Assembly (NCBI GenBank): GCA_902580765.1
Contig: CACHLW010000006.1
Location: forward strand, 1-64,000
Direction: 5' to 3'
Length of the DNA stretch: 64,000 bases
DNA from: an uncultured Alphaproteobacteria bacterium
Lineage (GTDB): Bacteria; Pseudomonadota; Alphaproteobacteria; HIMB59; GCA-002718135
Made by a program: the position numbers and the translations under genes
Shown: positions 26,788-38,174 of the stretch, one piece after another
How the letters are laid out: the number at the start of each line of letters is the position of its first letter
Position numbering within the stretch: position 1 is the stretch's first letter
Notes under the pieces: model-generated
What the model saw: only the letters and a program-made list of their open reading frames with translations
What the model was told of the DNA's origin: nothing
Database searches by the model: none

Positions 26788-27971
26788 TATTCTGATAACT
26801 CCACAGCTTTCTGAGCTGCATTTGAAAAATCATCAATTGAAATTAATCCTAATGATGAATTATTTATAATATTTCTTCCTTCTTTAGAATTGGTTCCTTG
26901 AAAACGCACAACAACAGGAAGTTTAAATTCTAATTCTTTAATTGCATCAATGATGCCATTAGCAATCATATCGCAATGGATAATTCCTCCAAAAATATTT
27001 ATAAAAACTGATTTCACGTTTTTATCTGATTGAATGATCTTGAAAGCTTTAATGGCTCTTTCTTTATTTGCTGTACCACCTAAATCTAAAAAATTTGCTG
27101 GTTCCATTCCAAATTGTTTAATAATATCCATAGTTGCCATAGCAAGTCCAGCTCCATTAACCATACAGCCTATTTTCCCATCGAGCTTAATGTAAACCAT
27201 ATCGTTTTCAGAAGCTTCAAGTTCCAAATCATTTTCTTCTGAAGTATCTTTTAATTTTTCAATGTCAGCCTGTCTATACAGAGCATTATCATCAATATTA
27301 ATTTTAGCATCTAGAAGAATTAGTTTTTCATCTTTTGTTACAACAAGAGGGTTAATTTCAATTAAAGAAGCATCTATTTCGACATAGGCCTTACATAAAT
27401 TTAAAACGATTTCTTTAAATTGGTTAAACTCATTAATAGAAAAGTTTAATTTGTTTTGAAGACTATCACTAATTGTAAAATCTTCTAAGTTATCAAAATA
27501 AACATATTGAATTCTTTCTGGTGTTTTCTCAGCTACATCTTCTATGTCCACACCACCCGCATCAGATACCATCATCATTAATTTTGATTGATTCCTATCA
27601 AGAAGAATACTTAAATAATATTCCCTATCAATTTGACATCCAGCTTCTAAATAAATTCTATTTACTAACTTTCCTTCCTTACCTGTTTGTTTTGTAATCA
27701 AAATGTTGCCCATCATTCCTTTTGCAATTTTTTGTGCATCTTCAATTGATTCAGTTATTTGTACTCCACCTTTTGTATTAAATGGTTTTAAAAATTTTCC
27801 TGCTCCTCTTCCTCCAGCATGTATCTGTGATTTGATAACCCAAGGTGGTCCTTTTATATTTTGTAAATCTTTTTCTAAATCATCAACATTTTCAATGTAA
27901 CTTTTGCCTTCAAGTATAGGTAGATTGTACTTTCTTAGTAGATCTTTAGCTTGGTATTCATGCAAATTCAT
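26787..27971 (-). CDS. sucC: Succinyl-CoA ligase beta subunit
   Basis: [18 protein letters not shown]...[15 protein letters not shown]...[16 protein letters not shown]. Confidence 0.98.
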   Translation of the reverse strand: MNLHEYQAKDLLRKYNLPILEGKSYIENVDDLEKDLQNIKGPPWVIKSQIHAGGRGAGKFLKPFNTKGGVQITESIEDAQKIAKGMMGNILITKQTGKEGKLVNRIYLEAGCQIDREYYLSILLDRNQSKLMMMVSDAGGVDIEDVAEKTPERIQYVYFDNLEDFTISDSLQNKLNFSINEFNQFKEIVLNLCKAYVEIDASLIEINPLVVTKDEKLILLDAKINIDDNALYRQADIEKLKDTSEENDLELEASENDMVYIKLDGKIGCMVNGAGLAMATMDIIKQFGMEPANFLDLGGTANKERAIKAFKIIQSDKNVKSVFINIFGGIIHCDMIANGIIDAIKELEFKLPVVVRFQGTNSKEGRNIINNSSLGLISIDDFSNAAQKAVELSE

Positions 27972-28012
27972 TTTGATAAAAAGGTAATAGTTAGATTAGA
28001 TGAAAAATACAA

Positions 28013-28975
<963 letters not shown>

Positions 28976-28993
28976 TTAAGTTTTATACTTTAA

Positions 28994-29782
28994 TTACAAT
29001 TCTGTAACAATAGCCTTTTTAAGTCCAGCAATTTCTTTGGCTGGATTTAGACCTTTAGGACAAGACCTAGTACAATTCATTATTGAATGACATCTATAAA
29101 GTTTTAATGAATCATTTATTGCTTTTAATCTCTCTTTTCTTTCTGAGTCTCTAGAGTCACTTACCCATCTTGCTGCTTGTAAAAGGACTGCAGGTCCTAG
29201 ATAATCATCTCCATTCCACCAATAACTTGGACAAGAAGTAGTGCAGCAAAAACATAATACACACTCCCATTTACCATCTAGTTTTTCTCTATCTTTTGGT
29301 GATTGTTTTTTTTCGTCTTCTAAGTTTTTTTCTTCATTTGTTTTTTCACGCTGTAACCAAGGTTTAATAGAAGCCAGTTGCTCATAAGCCTTACTAAGAT
29401 CTGGAACTAAATCTTTTACTACACGCATATGTGGAAGAGGATAAATTTTTATTTCATTCTTAACATCAGACATACTTTTCAAACATGCTAATGTGTTAAC
29501 ACCATCAATATTCATAGCACAGGAACCACAAACTCCTTCTCTACAAGATCTTCTAAATGTTAAAGTTGGATCAATTTCGTTTTTTATTTTCATAAGTGCG
29601 TCTAATACCATTGGGCCACACTTTTCTTGATCTATCTCATAATTATCTATCCTAGGATTTTTATCATCTTCGGGATCCCATCTGTAGATTGCAAGTTTCT
29701 TTGGATCGTTTGCAGGTTCTTTTAGTTGGTGAGTTTTACCTTTGGTTATTTTTGAATTTGCAGGAAGTGTAAACTGAGCCAT
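28994..29782 (-). CDS. sdhB: Succinate dehydrogenase iron-sulfur subunit
   Basis: [43 protein letters not shown]. Confidence 0.98.
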   Translation of the reverse strand: MAQFTLPANSKITKGKTHQLKEPANDPKKLAIYRWDPEDDKNPRIDNYEIDQEKCGPMVLDALMKIKNEIDPTLTFRRSCREGVCGSCAMNIDGVNTLACLKSMSDVKNEIKIYPLPHMRVVKDLVPDLSKAYEQLASIKPWLQREKTNEEKNLEDEKKQSPKDREKLDGKWECVLCFCCTTSCPSYWWNGDDYLGPAVLLQAARWVSDSRDSERKERLKAINDSLKLYRCHSIMNCTRSCPKGLNPAKEIAGLKKAIVTEL

Positions 29783-31575
29783 TAGTAAACTCTTTTTTTA
29801 GGTGGTATTGGTTGAACATGATTAGTTAAAGTATTCATATGAACACCCCTGGAACCCATACTCACATCCCCCTTATCGTTTAACCAGGCTAAAGAGTGAA
29901 CTAACCAATTATTATCATCTCTTTCTTTATAATCTTCTCTTGCATGTGCGCCTCTACTTTCAGTTCGATTTAACGCAGAATGAAGAGTAACTTTTGATTG
30001 TGCCATTAAATTGTGTAATTCTAAAGCTTCGACCAAGTCCGTATTAAAGATTAATGATTTGTCTTTAATATCTATGTCATCCATTGAGCTCTCAACTTTT
30101 GAATATTCTTTAATACCTTTTGATATGAGATCATGTGTTCTAAATACTGCGCATTTTTGCTGCATTATATGTTGCATGGAAGTACGAAGTTCTCCAGTTG
30201 TAGAGTTTCCTTTGCTGTTTCTAATCTTATCAAATCGCTCAATAATATTATCTGTTTTTGCTTTACTAATTTCAATTTTTTTAGAATTTGGTTTTACTTT
30301 TTCTTTACATGTTAGACTAGCTGCTTTGCCAAAAACAACAAGATCGATTAATGAATTTGTTCCTAATCTATTAGCACCGTGTACAGAAACACATGCAGCC
30401 TCACCAACAGCCATTAAACCTTCACATACATTATCTGGATTTTCATTTGTTGGCCTTAGAACTTCTGTTCTATAATTTGTCGGTATACCACCCATATTAT
30501 AATGAACCGTTGGAAGAACTGGTATTGGATCTTTAGTCAGATCAACTCCAGCAAATATTTTTGCAGTTTCTGAAATACCAGGCAATCTTTTATGTAATGT
30601 ATCAGCATCAATGTGCTCGAGATGAAGTAGCACATGATCGGCATTATCTCCACAACCTCTATTTTCACTAATTTCAATAGTCATTGCTCGGCTTACTACA
30701 TCCCTTGATGCTAGATCTTTTGCATTTGGAGCATATCTTTCCATAAATCTTTCACCATCACTATTAGTTAAATATCCACCTTCTCCTCTTGCTCCCTCAG
30801 TGATTAACACTCCTGCACCGTAAACTCCTGTTGGATGGAACTGAATAAATTCCATATCAGACAGAGGTAGGTTTTGTCTTAAAGCCATTGCACTACCATC
30901 ACCAGTACAAATGTGAGCGCTCGTAGATGAGAAGTAAGCTCTTCCATATCCACCAGTAGCTAGAATTGTTTGATGAGATAAAAATCGATGGATTGATCCA
31001 TCTTCTAAGCACCATGTTACCACACCAATGCAATTACCTTGATCATCAGAAATTAAATCTAAAACAAAATATTCAATATAAAATTCTACATTATTTTTAA
31101 GTGATTGCTGATAAAGTGTATGGAGTAAAGCATGTCCCGTTCTATCAGCTGCTGCACAAGCTCTCATAGCAGGAGCTCCCTCGCCATTATTGGTTAAGTG
31201 TCCGCCAAAAGGTCTTTGATAGATCTTGCCATCATCTGTTCTACTAAACGGCATGCCATATTCTTCAAGTTCAATTACTGCTTCAGGGGCTTTAGAACAT
31301 AAGTATTCAATTGCATCTTGATCTCCGAGCCAGTCTGAACCCTTAACTGTATCATACATGTGCCACTTCCAGTTATCCTCGCCCATATTACCAAGAGCTG
31401 CTCCAATTCCACCTTGTGCTGCAACAGTATGACTTCTTGTTGGAAACACTTTTGATATACAGGCTGTTTTTAATCCGGCTTCTGCACAACCTAGGGTTGC
31501 TCTCAGTCCTGAACCTCCAGCTCCTACAACTACAACGTCATAATGGTGATCAATAATTTTATATGAATTAGTCAT
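29782..31575 (-). CDS. sdhA: Succinate dehydrogenase flavoprotein subunit
   Basis: [49 protein letters not shown]. Confidence 0.99.
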   Translation of the reverse strand: MTNSYKIIDHHYDVVVVGAGGSGLRATLGCAEAGLKTACISKVFPTRSHTVAAQGGIGAALGNMGEDNWKWHMYDTVKGSDWLGDQDAIEYLCSKAPEAVIELEEYGMPFSRTDDGKIYQRPFGGHLTNNGEGAPAMRACAAADRTGHALLHTLYQQSLKNNVEFYIEYFVLDLISDDQGNCIGVVTWCLEDGSIHRFLSHQTILATGGYGRAYFSSTSAHICTGDGSAMALRQNLPLSDMEFIQFHPTGVYGAGVLITEGARGEGGYLTNSDGERFMERYAPNAKDLASRDVVSRAMTIEISENRGCGDNADHVLLHLEHIDADTLHKRLPGISETAKIFAGVDLTKDPIPVLPTVHYNMGGIPTNYRTEVLRPTNENPDNVCEGLMAVGEAACVSVHGANRLGTNSLIDLVVFGKAASLTCKEKVKPNSKKIEISKAKTDNIIERFDKIRNSKGNSTTGELRTSMQHIMQQKCAVFRTHDLISKGIKEYSKVESSMDDIDIKDKSLIFNTDLVEALELHNLMAQSKVTLHSALNRTESRGAHAREDYKERDDNNWLVHSLAWLNDKGDVSMGSRGVHMNTLTNHVQPIPPKKRVY

Positions 31576-31905
31576 CTAAAACACCATTCTCACTAAATTA
31601 ACAGTAATTAAAATCATGATAAAATAAATAAGATAATTAATAGATACTTTAATAAATTTGGCTGTCTTTTTCGATGTGACATAATCTTCAATAATTGTTT
31701 GCAGTCCTAATTTTGAATGCAGAAGCATAGATTGCATCATAACAAAAAATAAGAATGCATTAAAATAGGATTGAAAAAAAATTTCTATTTCAGAATAAGT
31801 CATCTTGGATAATGATATTGCTGAGTATATAAACCAAAACGCCAAAGGTATTAAAATTGAAGCAGTAATTCTTTGGGTTAACCATTTAAGAGCATAATTT
31901 TTCAT
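31576..31905 (-). CDS. sdhD: Succinate dehydrogenase membrane anchor
   Basis: Three predicted TM segments, W-TQRITAS start, HSKLGLQTIIEDYV motif; between sdhC and sdhA. Confidence 0.9.
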   Translation of the reverse strand: MKNYALKWLTQRITASILIPLAFWFIYSAISLSKMTYSEIEIFFQSYFNAFLFFVMMQSMLLHSKLGLQTIIEDYVTSKKTAKFIKVSINYLIYFIMILITVNLVRMVF

Positions 31906-32282
31906 GCAAAATACCAGACAACTAAACTAGAAATTAGAGTTAAACATATAACAGCATAACCAGATTTATATACTTGAGATAATTCCATTCCAATACCGAA
32001 TGACCAATATAATTTTCTACATCCATTAAATAAATGGTAAAAAATACCGACAGTCCAAATCATTAGAACAAGTTTAAACAAAATACTTTTAGAAAGAATT
32101 TCAAAATAAATATAAAATTCAGGACCAAAACTAATTAATAAAAACCAAATTGAAATTAATATTGCGCCCACACTTAATCCTATTCCTGATATCCTATGAA
32201 AAATTGAAAATACTGCTGTAAGTACTCTTTTGTGAATAGATAGGTGAGGTGATAATGGTCTATTATCAGTCATTTTTTTCAT
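31902..32282 (-). CDS. sdhC: Succinate dehydrogenase cytochrome b556 subunit
   Basis: RPLSPHLSIHKRVLTAVFSIFHRISGIGLS...FYHLFNGCRKLYW. Confidence 0.95.
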   Translation of the reverse strand: MKKMTDNRPLSPHLSIHKRVLTAVFSIFHRISGIGLSVGAILISIWFLLISFGPEFYIYFEILSKSILFKLVLMIWTVGIFYHLFNGCRKLYWSFGIGMELSQVYKSGYAVICLTLISSLVVWYFA

Positions 32283-32390
32283 TTTTTTTATGTTTCATAA
32301 GTAAGTATTTTTCTTCAAATTTCAAAATATTAATGGTTTAGTTATTTTTTCTTACTATCACGGAAGTTTGTAAAATGTTGATAAAAAGTG

Positions 32391-32430
32391 CCAAATTTTA
32401 TGAAAATCATCCAAATTTAATGCCAAATTT
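32391..32430. repeat. Three short direct repeats CCAAATTT in the sdhC upstream region
   Basis: CCAAATTT at 32391, 32411 and 32423 (two preceded by TG); read as AAATTTGG on the sdhC strand. Confidence 0.5.
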
Positions 32431-32441
32431 AACTAAAAATC

Positions 32442-32470
32442 TTGAATTTTAAATAGATAGATATTACTCT
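32442..32470 (+). promoter_or_regulatory. Candidate promoter of the 32477-32612 structured element
   Basis: TTGAAT (32442-32447), 17-nt spacer, TACTCT (32465-32470); predicted start 6-7 nt later falls at the first G of the closing stem GCCGGA. Confidence 0.35.
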
Positions 32471-32476
32471 TAATAA

Positions 32477-32612
32477 GCCGGATAATACTCGTTTCTTAGC
32501 TTCGGAGGAACGCCAAGAATTTTTAATTATCTTACCCGCCGTTTGATAATTAGTTGAGTTTCTTATTCTAGAGAGGTGTCTGCCAAGGTACAAACTAGTT
32601 TTAGAGTCCGGC
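32477..32612 (+). ncRNA. Candidate structured non-coding RNA, family unassigned
   Basis: Non-coding and locally less AT-rich. Hand-fold: closing stem GCCGGA (32477-32482)/TCCGGC (32607-32612), ACGCC/GGTGT, AGAAT/ATTCT, TAATTATC (32524-32531)/GATAATTA (32545-32552), loop TTACCCGCCGTTT. Strand chosen from the promoter; a minus-strand sdhC leader is an alternative. Confidence 0.45.
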
Positions 32613-33602
32613 CTACTTTAAATTTTTATTAAAAAATTCTCCCAACTTTTTAGAATATACTTCCGGATATTTGAACATAGCATCTACATGATAAGAGTTT
32701 TCAACTAGCCAAAACTCAGCGTTAATTTTATTTTGACTTGTATAATCTATAAAATAATTAAAGTGTCTTGTTAAGATTCTTGTATCAGAATCGCCATGAG
32801 TAAAAAAATAGGATTGTTTCTGTGATAATTTTTTAGCTGGAGATAATTCTCTTGGATCAGTTCCAGTTAAGATTCTTCCAGCTAAACTTACTACTGGCCC
32901 AAATTCTATAGTAAGACCATATCTTGCTATTTCATCTTTTAAGATCATATTAAATTCAGCAAGTGAACTATCTGCCCACACTGCACGTATTTCCGGTTCT
33001 GCATGCGCTGCAAAAATAGAGGTGCTTGCACCAAGAGATATTCCATGTAATCCAATGCTATTAGACTTGAAACCAATTTTTTTTAAAAAATCAAATGCAC
33101 CTAGAATATCATTATATGAATTTAAGCCTAAATCATCATAACTACTTACAGTATCACTTTGGCCGTAGTTTCTTAAATCTATCGTAAGAACATTAAATTT
33201 TTTATTAACTAAAAAACTTGCAATAAGATTGGCCTCAGACTTACATTTACCATTTGGGCTTATACCGTGTGTTACAATTATAATTGGTCTATTTGGAAAA
33301 TAATTAAACAGCCATCCATTAATCTTAATGTCTGAGTCACGAGATTGAAAGTATACATCTTGCCATTCATCTAAATAATAATCCTTAAAGTTAAAATTTT
33401 CTCTTACTTTTTGTCGTGCAAGAATTGAGTATTCATGTGAATCAACAGTTGTACTCCATGAATTAGGAAGGGATCCTTCGTGCAAACCACAGGTTGGATC
33501 TATTTTTAAAATTTGGTAAGCAACATAAAAACCTGCAGTAAAATAAACTACTATTAATAAAACTACTGTGCTTACTAAAAATCTGATTATATATTTCATC
33601 AA
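32613..33602 (-). CDS. Alpha/beta hydrolase with N-terminal TM segment
   Basis: IIIVTHGISPNGKC...NVLTIDLRNYGQSD...GLHGISLGASTS nucleophile elbow (GxSxG), C-terminal SYHVD histidine. Confidence 0.85.
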   Translation of the reverse strand: MMKYIIRFLVSTVVLLIVVYFTAGFYVAYQILKIDPTCGLHEGSLPNSWSTTVDSHEYSILARQKVRENFNFKDYYLDEWQDVYFQSRDSDIKINGWLFNYFPNRPIIIVTHGISPNGKCKSEANLIASFLVNKKFNVLTIDLRNYGQSDTVSSYDDLGLNSYNDILGAFDFLKKIGFKSNSIGLHGISLGASTSIFAAHAEPEIRAVWADSSLAEFNMILKDEIARYGLTIEFGPVVSLAGRILTGTDPRELSPAKKLSQKQSYFFTHGDSDTRILTRHFNYFIDYTSQNKINAEFWLVENSYHVDAMFKYPEVYSKKLGEFFNKNLK

Positions 33603-34633
33603 TCTGGTTTTACTATAGTCATTTCATATAATCTGCTAGCAGTTCTTTTAAATTCCTCTGCTAGAGTATTTATATTATTTAATGAATTTATAGGTTTTGT
33701 TGCTAAAATTACTATTGAACAATTATTTTCATATAACATATCAATTAATCCAATAAATCTTCTGCAAGAATCTTTTTTCTGATTATCAAATTCAGGAACA
33801 TTTTTTAAAAATACCAACTTAAATTTATCTGCAATATTCTTATAATCCTCATTACCAAAATTTACTTCACAAAGATTTTCAAAGTCTATCATCATTAGAT
33901 TTGATGTACATTTATCAAACTCTAGTTCACGACTTTTTGATTTAATTTTGACAGTTGTTAAATGGGAAGGATCAACAAAGCGATTAAATAATTTTTCAAA
34001 TTCATTTGTTGTGTCAGTTGTTATAGGTGTGAAATAAGTCTTTGATTGATTTAACGTTTGTCGACGAAAATCAGTTTTAATACTAATATCATAAAGAAAA
34101 AAATTTTTTTTAACTAAATCAATAAATGGTAGAAAATCATTTCTCTGCAAACCATCTTTATATAAATTATCTGGATGAAAATTTGACGACAGTAATATAA
34201 ATATTTTATATTTAGAAAAATAATTAAATATTTTTTTTATTATTAGTGCGTCAACAATATTAAAAATATGTAGTTCATCAATAAATATTATTTTGAAATC
34301 TCTACTTAAATTCTTTACATAGTTTTCGATTGCAAGTTCTTTATTTTCTGATTTTTTAACTTGTTCATGGATTTCATTCATTAAATTATTAAAATGAATT
34401 TTTTTTCCAATCTTTGTATTTTGATAAAATAAATTTAATAAAAATGTTTTTCCTGTTCCAACTTGACCATAAAGATAAATTCCTTCGAAAATTTTATCCT
34501 TAAAAAATAACTTTGTTTTACTAAAAGATGACCATACATTATCTGCTTGTTTTAAGAATTCAATTTGATCTTTATTTTTTTTAATAAAATTATTTTCAAC
34601 AAAGCTATTGTATTGATCAATAACATTATACAT
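33599..34633 (-). CDS. zapE: ZapE/AFG1-like ATPase
   Basis: GIYLYGQVGTGKTFLLNLFY Walker A, IIFIDELHIFNIVDALI Walker B, EFKRTASRLYEM. Confidence 0.9.
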   Translation of the reverse strand: MYNVIDQYNSFVENNFIKKNKDQIEFLKQADNVWSSFSKTKLFFKDKIFEGIYLYGQVGTGKTFLLNLFYQNTKIGKKIHFNNLMNEIHEQVKKSENKELAIENYVKNLSRDFKIIFIDELHIFNIVDALIIKKIFNYFSKYKIFILLSSNFHPDNLYKDGLQRNDFLPFIDLVKKNFFLYDISIKTDFRRQTLNQSKTYFTPITTDTTNEFEKLFNRFVDPSHLTTVKIKSKSRELEFDKCTSNLMMIDFENLCEVNFGNEDYKNIADKFKLVFLKNVPEFDNQKKDSCRRFIGLIDMLYENNCSIVILATKPINSLNNINTLAEEFKRTASRLYEMTIVKPD

Positions 34634-34773
34634 TATTTTTTACCTAAGTACTTTTCAAGTTGTTTTAAAGTTTCTAGTTCACCACTGCTGATGCTTTTAT
34701 CTTCTTTTTTCTTTATTAATCGTTTATATTCCTTGATTAGAAAATTAAGACTCTCCATTATTTGTTTATTCAT
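34633..34773 (-). CDS. Small hypothetical protein, 46 aa
   Basis: Not in ORF track: MNKQIMESLNFLIKEYKRLIKKKEDKSISSGELETLKQLEKYLGKK; overlaps the MFS stop upstream and the zapE start downstream, as in translationally coupled genes. Confidence 0.55.
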   Translation of the reverse strand: MNKQIMESLNFLIKEYKRLIKKKEDKSISSGELETLKQLEKYLGKK

Positions 34774-35960
34774 GTTTTATAAATTATAGGTAAAATTGAA
34801 GATACAACAATCATTATGGAGCTGATTAAAAATATAACTGATATTCCATAACCCCAATCAATAATATAACCAAAAACAACAGGCGATAAGGCGCTCGCAA
34901 AAACTCCAACTGCGTGCAGTAAAGCTTTAGCAGTTCCAATACTTTTCACTCCATATATTTCCGCCCAGAGTGATCCCATAAACGGTGCTGATAAACCTAA
35001 GTTAAATCCAAATAAAGACATGTAAAGCACGAATGACCAATAATTATTAAAGAAAAAAAGAATGGTGATACAGAGTAACAAAGGTAATAGCACAAAAGGT
35101 ATTGCTTTCTTTGTATTTATCTTATCTATTAAGGGTCCTCCTATTAATAAACCTAAAATAGAAAATAATCCAAAATATATATAACCGTTCCCAAGCATTT
35201 CCATTGTCCACCCTTTAGTATCAAAAATAAAAATCTGATGAAACATTAGCCCAGTACCAATAAATGGAAAGGCTGCAGCTAATGGAAAATAAATAAAAAA
35301 AACTCGGTCTTTTAAAATTTCTGTAATGGTCCAACTTTTATGTGTTTTCTCATTATCAATATTTTTTTGAAGAGCAGAATCCCTGCTTTTTTGATTATGA
35401 AGAATAAAGTATATTATTGGTATTAAGATTAAAAGAGTCAAAGTTGTTAAAAACCAAAGAGTTTTAAAATTAAAGTATGAGTCCAAATTAACGATAATCT
35501 TTGGTAAAAACATTATACCTAACATTCCTCCAAGTGTTGCAACAGATATTGCCTTACCTCTATCAATTAAAAAATATCTTGCCATTGAAGTTGAGCCGGC
35601 ATGTGTCATAGCTCCCTGTCCAAAAAAACGTAATAAAAATAAAATAAGAAAAAGATGAAAAATATTATCGAAAATAAAATAAAAACCAATGCAAGCAAAA
35701 GCTAAACCGAGAATAATACCTATGGAGTATAATCTTAAATCAATTTTATCTATTAATTTAGCAAAGTTTATAAATAAAAATGAACTTACAAGCGTTGCTA
35801 TGGCATAAACTAATCCAAACTCACCATCTGTTATTTTATATAGATTGCGAATATCATCGTTAAATAATGCAATGTAAAATGTCTGTCCAAAACTTGCAAA
35901 GAAGACCATAGCAAATCCGTAGACTAAGAGATTAGGATCATGTAAAAAAAATTTTTTCAT
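34770..35960 (-). CDS. MFS transporter
   Basis: About 12 hydrophobic segments; FGQTFYIALFNDDIRNLYKITDGEFGLVYAIATLVSS. Confidence 0.88.
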   Translation of the reverse strand: MKKFFLHDPNLLVYGFAMVFFASFGQTFYIALFNDDIRNLYKITDGEFGLVYAIATLVSSFLFINFAKLIDKIDLRLYSIGIILGLAFACIGFYFIFDNIFHLFLILFLLRFFGQGAMTHAGSTSMARYFLIDRGKAISVATLGGMLGIMFLPKIIVNLDSYFNFKTLWFLTTLTLLILIPIIYFILHNQKSRDSALQKNIDNEKTHKSWTITEILKDRVFFIYFPLAAAFPFIGTGLMFHQIFIFDTKGWTMEMLGNGYIYFGLFSILGLLIGGPLIDKINTKKAIPFVLLPLLLCITILFFFNNYWSFVLYMSLFGFNLGLSAPFMGSLWAEIYGVKSIGTAKALLHAVGVFASALSPVVFGYIIDWGYGISVIFLISSIMIVVSSILPIIYKT

Positions 35961-35966
35961 TATGGT

Positions 35967-36638
35967 TTAAAGCAATTTTTTAATACTATTTAAAAGTTTT
36001 ACCATTTTAATTTTATCTATTCTTCCTGTGTTAACATTTCGTGGACTTGGATGATAACTACCGACTAAAATTTTCTTATCGGGTAAAATATTCACAGATC
36101 CATGAGAAAAAATGAAATCTTTATTTCGTATTTCATATTGTTGCTTATAATAATTTACACAGGCATCATGACCGATTTTACCAAGAGCAACAATGACTTT
36201 TATTTTTTTTAAGAAAGCAATTTCTTGATTAAAAAAATTAAAGCATGTTTTCAATTCTTGTGAAGTAGGTTTATCTTCTGGGGGTACACATTTAAGAGCA
36301 GTAGTTAAGTACATATTTTGTAGTTCCAAACCATCACCTCTATCTACAGAATCTGGTTGGTTTGCAAATCCAGTTTTGTATAAACAGGAAAATAAAAAAT
36401 CTGCAGATTTATCTCCTGTAAAAACTCGACCTGTTCTATTTCCTCCATGCGCTGCTGGCGCAAGACCTACCATTAATAATTTAGCTTTTTCATCTCCATA
36501 ACCAGTAATCGGCTTACCCCAATAACTTTGATCAATATATTGTTTTCTTTTTTCTTTAGCAATTTTTTCACGGAAGTTAACTAAACGTTCACACTTTCTG
36601 CAATGGATAATGGATTTATTTAAATTACTTAATGTCAT
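35967..36638 (-). CDS. Uracil-DNA glycosylase, family 5 (UDGb-like)
   Basis: GLAPAAHGGNRTGRVFTGDKSADFL, TTALKCVPPEDKPT, GSYHPSPRNVNTGR; Cys residues compatible with a 4Fe-4S cluster. Confidence 0.88.
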   Translation of the reverse strand: MTLSNLNKSIIHCRKCERLVNFREKIAKEKRKQYIDQSYWGKPITGYGDEKAKLLMVGLAPAAHGGNRTGRVFTGDKSADFLFSCLYKTGFANQPDSVDRGDGLELQNMYLTTALKCVPPEDKPTSQELKTCFNFFNQEIAFLKKIKVIVALGKIGHDACVNYYKQQYEIRNKDFIFSHGSVNILPDKKILVGSYHPSPRNVNTGRIDKIKMVKLLNSIKKLL

Positions 36639-37232
36639 TTGGAAGATATATATTTATATTACAGCTCTGTGATTAATGAAAGAGCTAAAGCTATTCTAGA
36701 ATTTTGTTTCATCAAAACTCCACTTGAACAGTGGTTTAAAAAAGATGATGAATTTGATAATATTTTGAAAAGTACTTTTATGGATGATTATATTAAGGCT
36801 ATTAATAATAAGTATGATAATTGGAGAAATGATGCTGAAGAATGTGTAGCTTTGATTATATTACTTGATCAACTATCAAGAAATTTTTTCAGAAATAATT
36901 CAAAAGCTTATGACCAGGATGCTAAGTGTGTTTTAATTGTTAAAGAAGCAATAAGTAAAAAATATTTAGATAGCCTAGATATTGACAAAATACATTTTTT
37001 ATTACTGCCATTAATTCATAGTGAAGATATCACGGATCATGAACATGGTCATAAATTAGTCGATCAATATTTAAATTATCATCCTGAATATACTAATATT
37101 AAAAAAGCCTGGGATGATCATAGCGTGGCAATTAAAAAATTTGGAAGGTATCCGCATAGAAATAAAATATTAAATAGAAAATCAACAAAAGAAGAAGAGT
37201 TATTTTTAACACAACCAAATAGTTCCTGGTAA
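36639..37232 (+). CDS. DUF924 family protein (start uncertain; TTG 36639 or GTG 36669)
   Basis: ILEFCFIKTPLEQWFKKDDEFDNILKSTF...ALIILLDQLSRNFFRNNSKAYDQD; typical DUF924 motifs. Confidence 0.85.
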   Translation: MEDIYLYYSSVINERAKAILEFCFIKTPLEQWFKKDDEFDNILKSTFMDDYIKAINNKYDNWRNDAEECVALIILLDQLSRNFFRNNSKAYDQDAKCVLIVKEAISKKYLDSLDIDKIHFLLLPLIHSEDITDHEHGHKLVDQYLNYHPEYTNIKKAWDDHSVAIKKFGRYPHRNKILNRKSTKEEELFLTQPNSSW

Positions 37233-37241
37233 GATAAAGAT

Positions 37242-38174
37242 ATGCTTTTAGAAAGAGATTTTTCAGATATTTTAAAACAACTTGAGTTTAAAAAAGGAAA
37301 AATTAAAGCTATTCTTGATACAGACACCTACAATGAAATTGATGATCAATTTGCTTTAGTGCAAATGTTGTTTTCAAAAGAAAAAATAGAAGTGCAAAGT
37401 ATAAATGCTGCTCCTTTTTCAATGAATAATCGTTCAGATAATCCAAAGAAGGGAATGGAGCTCAGTTATGATGAAATCTTTCGGTTGTTAGAAAAAATAA
37501 ATTTTAAAAAAAATGATTTTGTTTTTAAAGGATCAACAAAATATGTAGGTTTTGAAAAAAAACCTATTAATTCACCTGCAGCAGATAATATCATAGAAAG
37601 TGCTTTAAAATGTTCTGAAGAAGATCCTCTATACGTAATAGCTATCGGTGCTATTTCTAATGTTGCCTCTGCATTATTGAAAAAGCCAGAAATTATTAAA
37701 AAAATTGTTGTAGTTTGGTTAGGGGGTAATGCAATTTATTGGCCACAAAATTCAGAATTTAATCTAAAGCAAGATATTGGAGGTGCTCAAGTTTTATTTG
37801 ATTGCGGTGTCTCACTAGTGATGGTTCCTTGCAAGGGCGTAACTTCACATCTTATTTCTACAGTTCCAGAAATCGAAAAATATATAGAGCCTCATGGTCA
37901 AATTGGTAAATTTCTTGCAATGCGATTTAAAGAGTACAATAATATACATAAAGGTTGGTCAAAAGAAATTTGGGACATGGCAGCTGTTGGTTATGTTTTA
38001 AACGAAGATTGGGCTCCAACTAATATAATACCCTCTCCAATTTTATTAAATGATATGAGTTGGAGTTCAGATAAAAACAGACATCCAATAAAAATAGTTT
38101 ACGAAATCAAAAGGGATGCAATTTTAAAAGATTTTATTAAAAAATTAGAAAACTTTGTCAGTTCTTCCCATTAA
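37242..38174 (+). CDS. Nucleoside hydrolase (inosine/uridine-preferring family)
   Basis: AILDTDTYNEIDDQFAL (DxDxxxxxDD Ca-binding motif), VIAIGAISNVASAL, WLGGNAIYW. Confidence 0.88.
   Translation: MLLERDFSDILKQLEFKKGKIKAILDTDTYNEIDDQFALVQMLFSKEKIEVQSINAAPFSMNNRSDNPKKGMELSYDEIFRLLEKINFKKNDFVFKGSTKYVGFEKKPINSPAADNIIESALKCSEEDPLYVIAIGAISNVASALLKKPEIIKKIVVVWLGGNAIYWPQNSEFNLKQDIGGAQVLFDCGVSLVMVPCKGVTSHLISTVPEIEKYIEPHGQIGKFLAMRFKEYNNIHKGWSKEIWDMAAVGYVLNEDWAPTNIIPSPILLNDMSWSSDKNRHPIKIVYEIKRDAILKDFIKKLENFVSSSH

Noticed and set aside
30011-30475. Plus-strand 154-aa ORF opposite sdhA
   Set aside because: Antisense of well-conserved sdhA sequence; no domain recognised.
32477-32612. Identification as tmRNA, RNase P RNA or SRP RNA
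   Set aside because: Lacks the tmRNA tag or tRNA-like end, RNase P conserved regions and the SRP GGAAGGAAGCAGCC core. 6S RNA could be neither confirmed nor excluded by eye.
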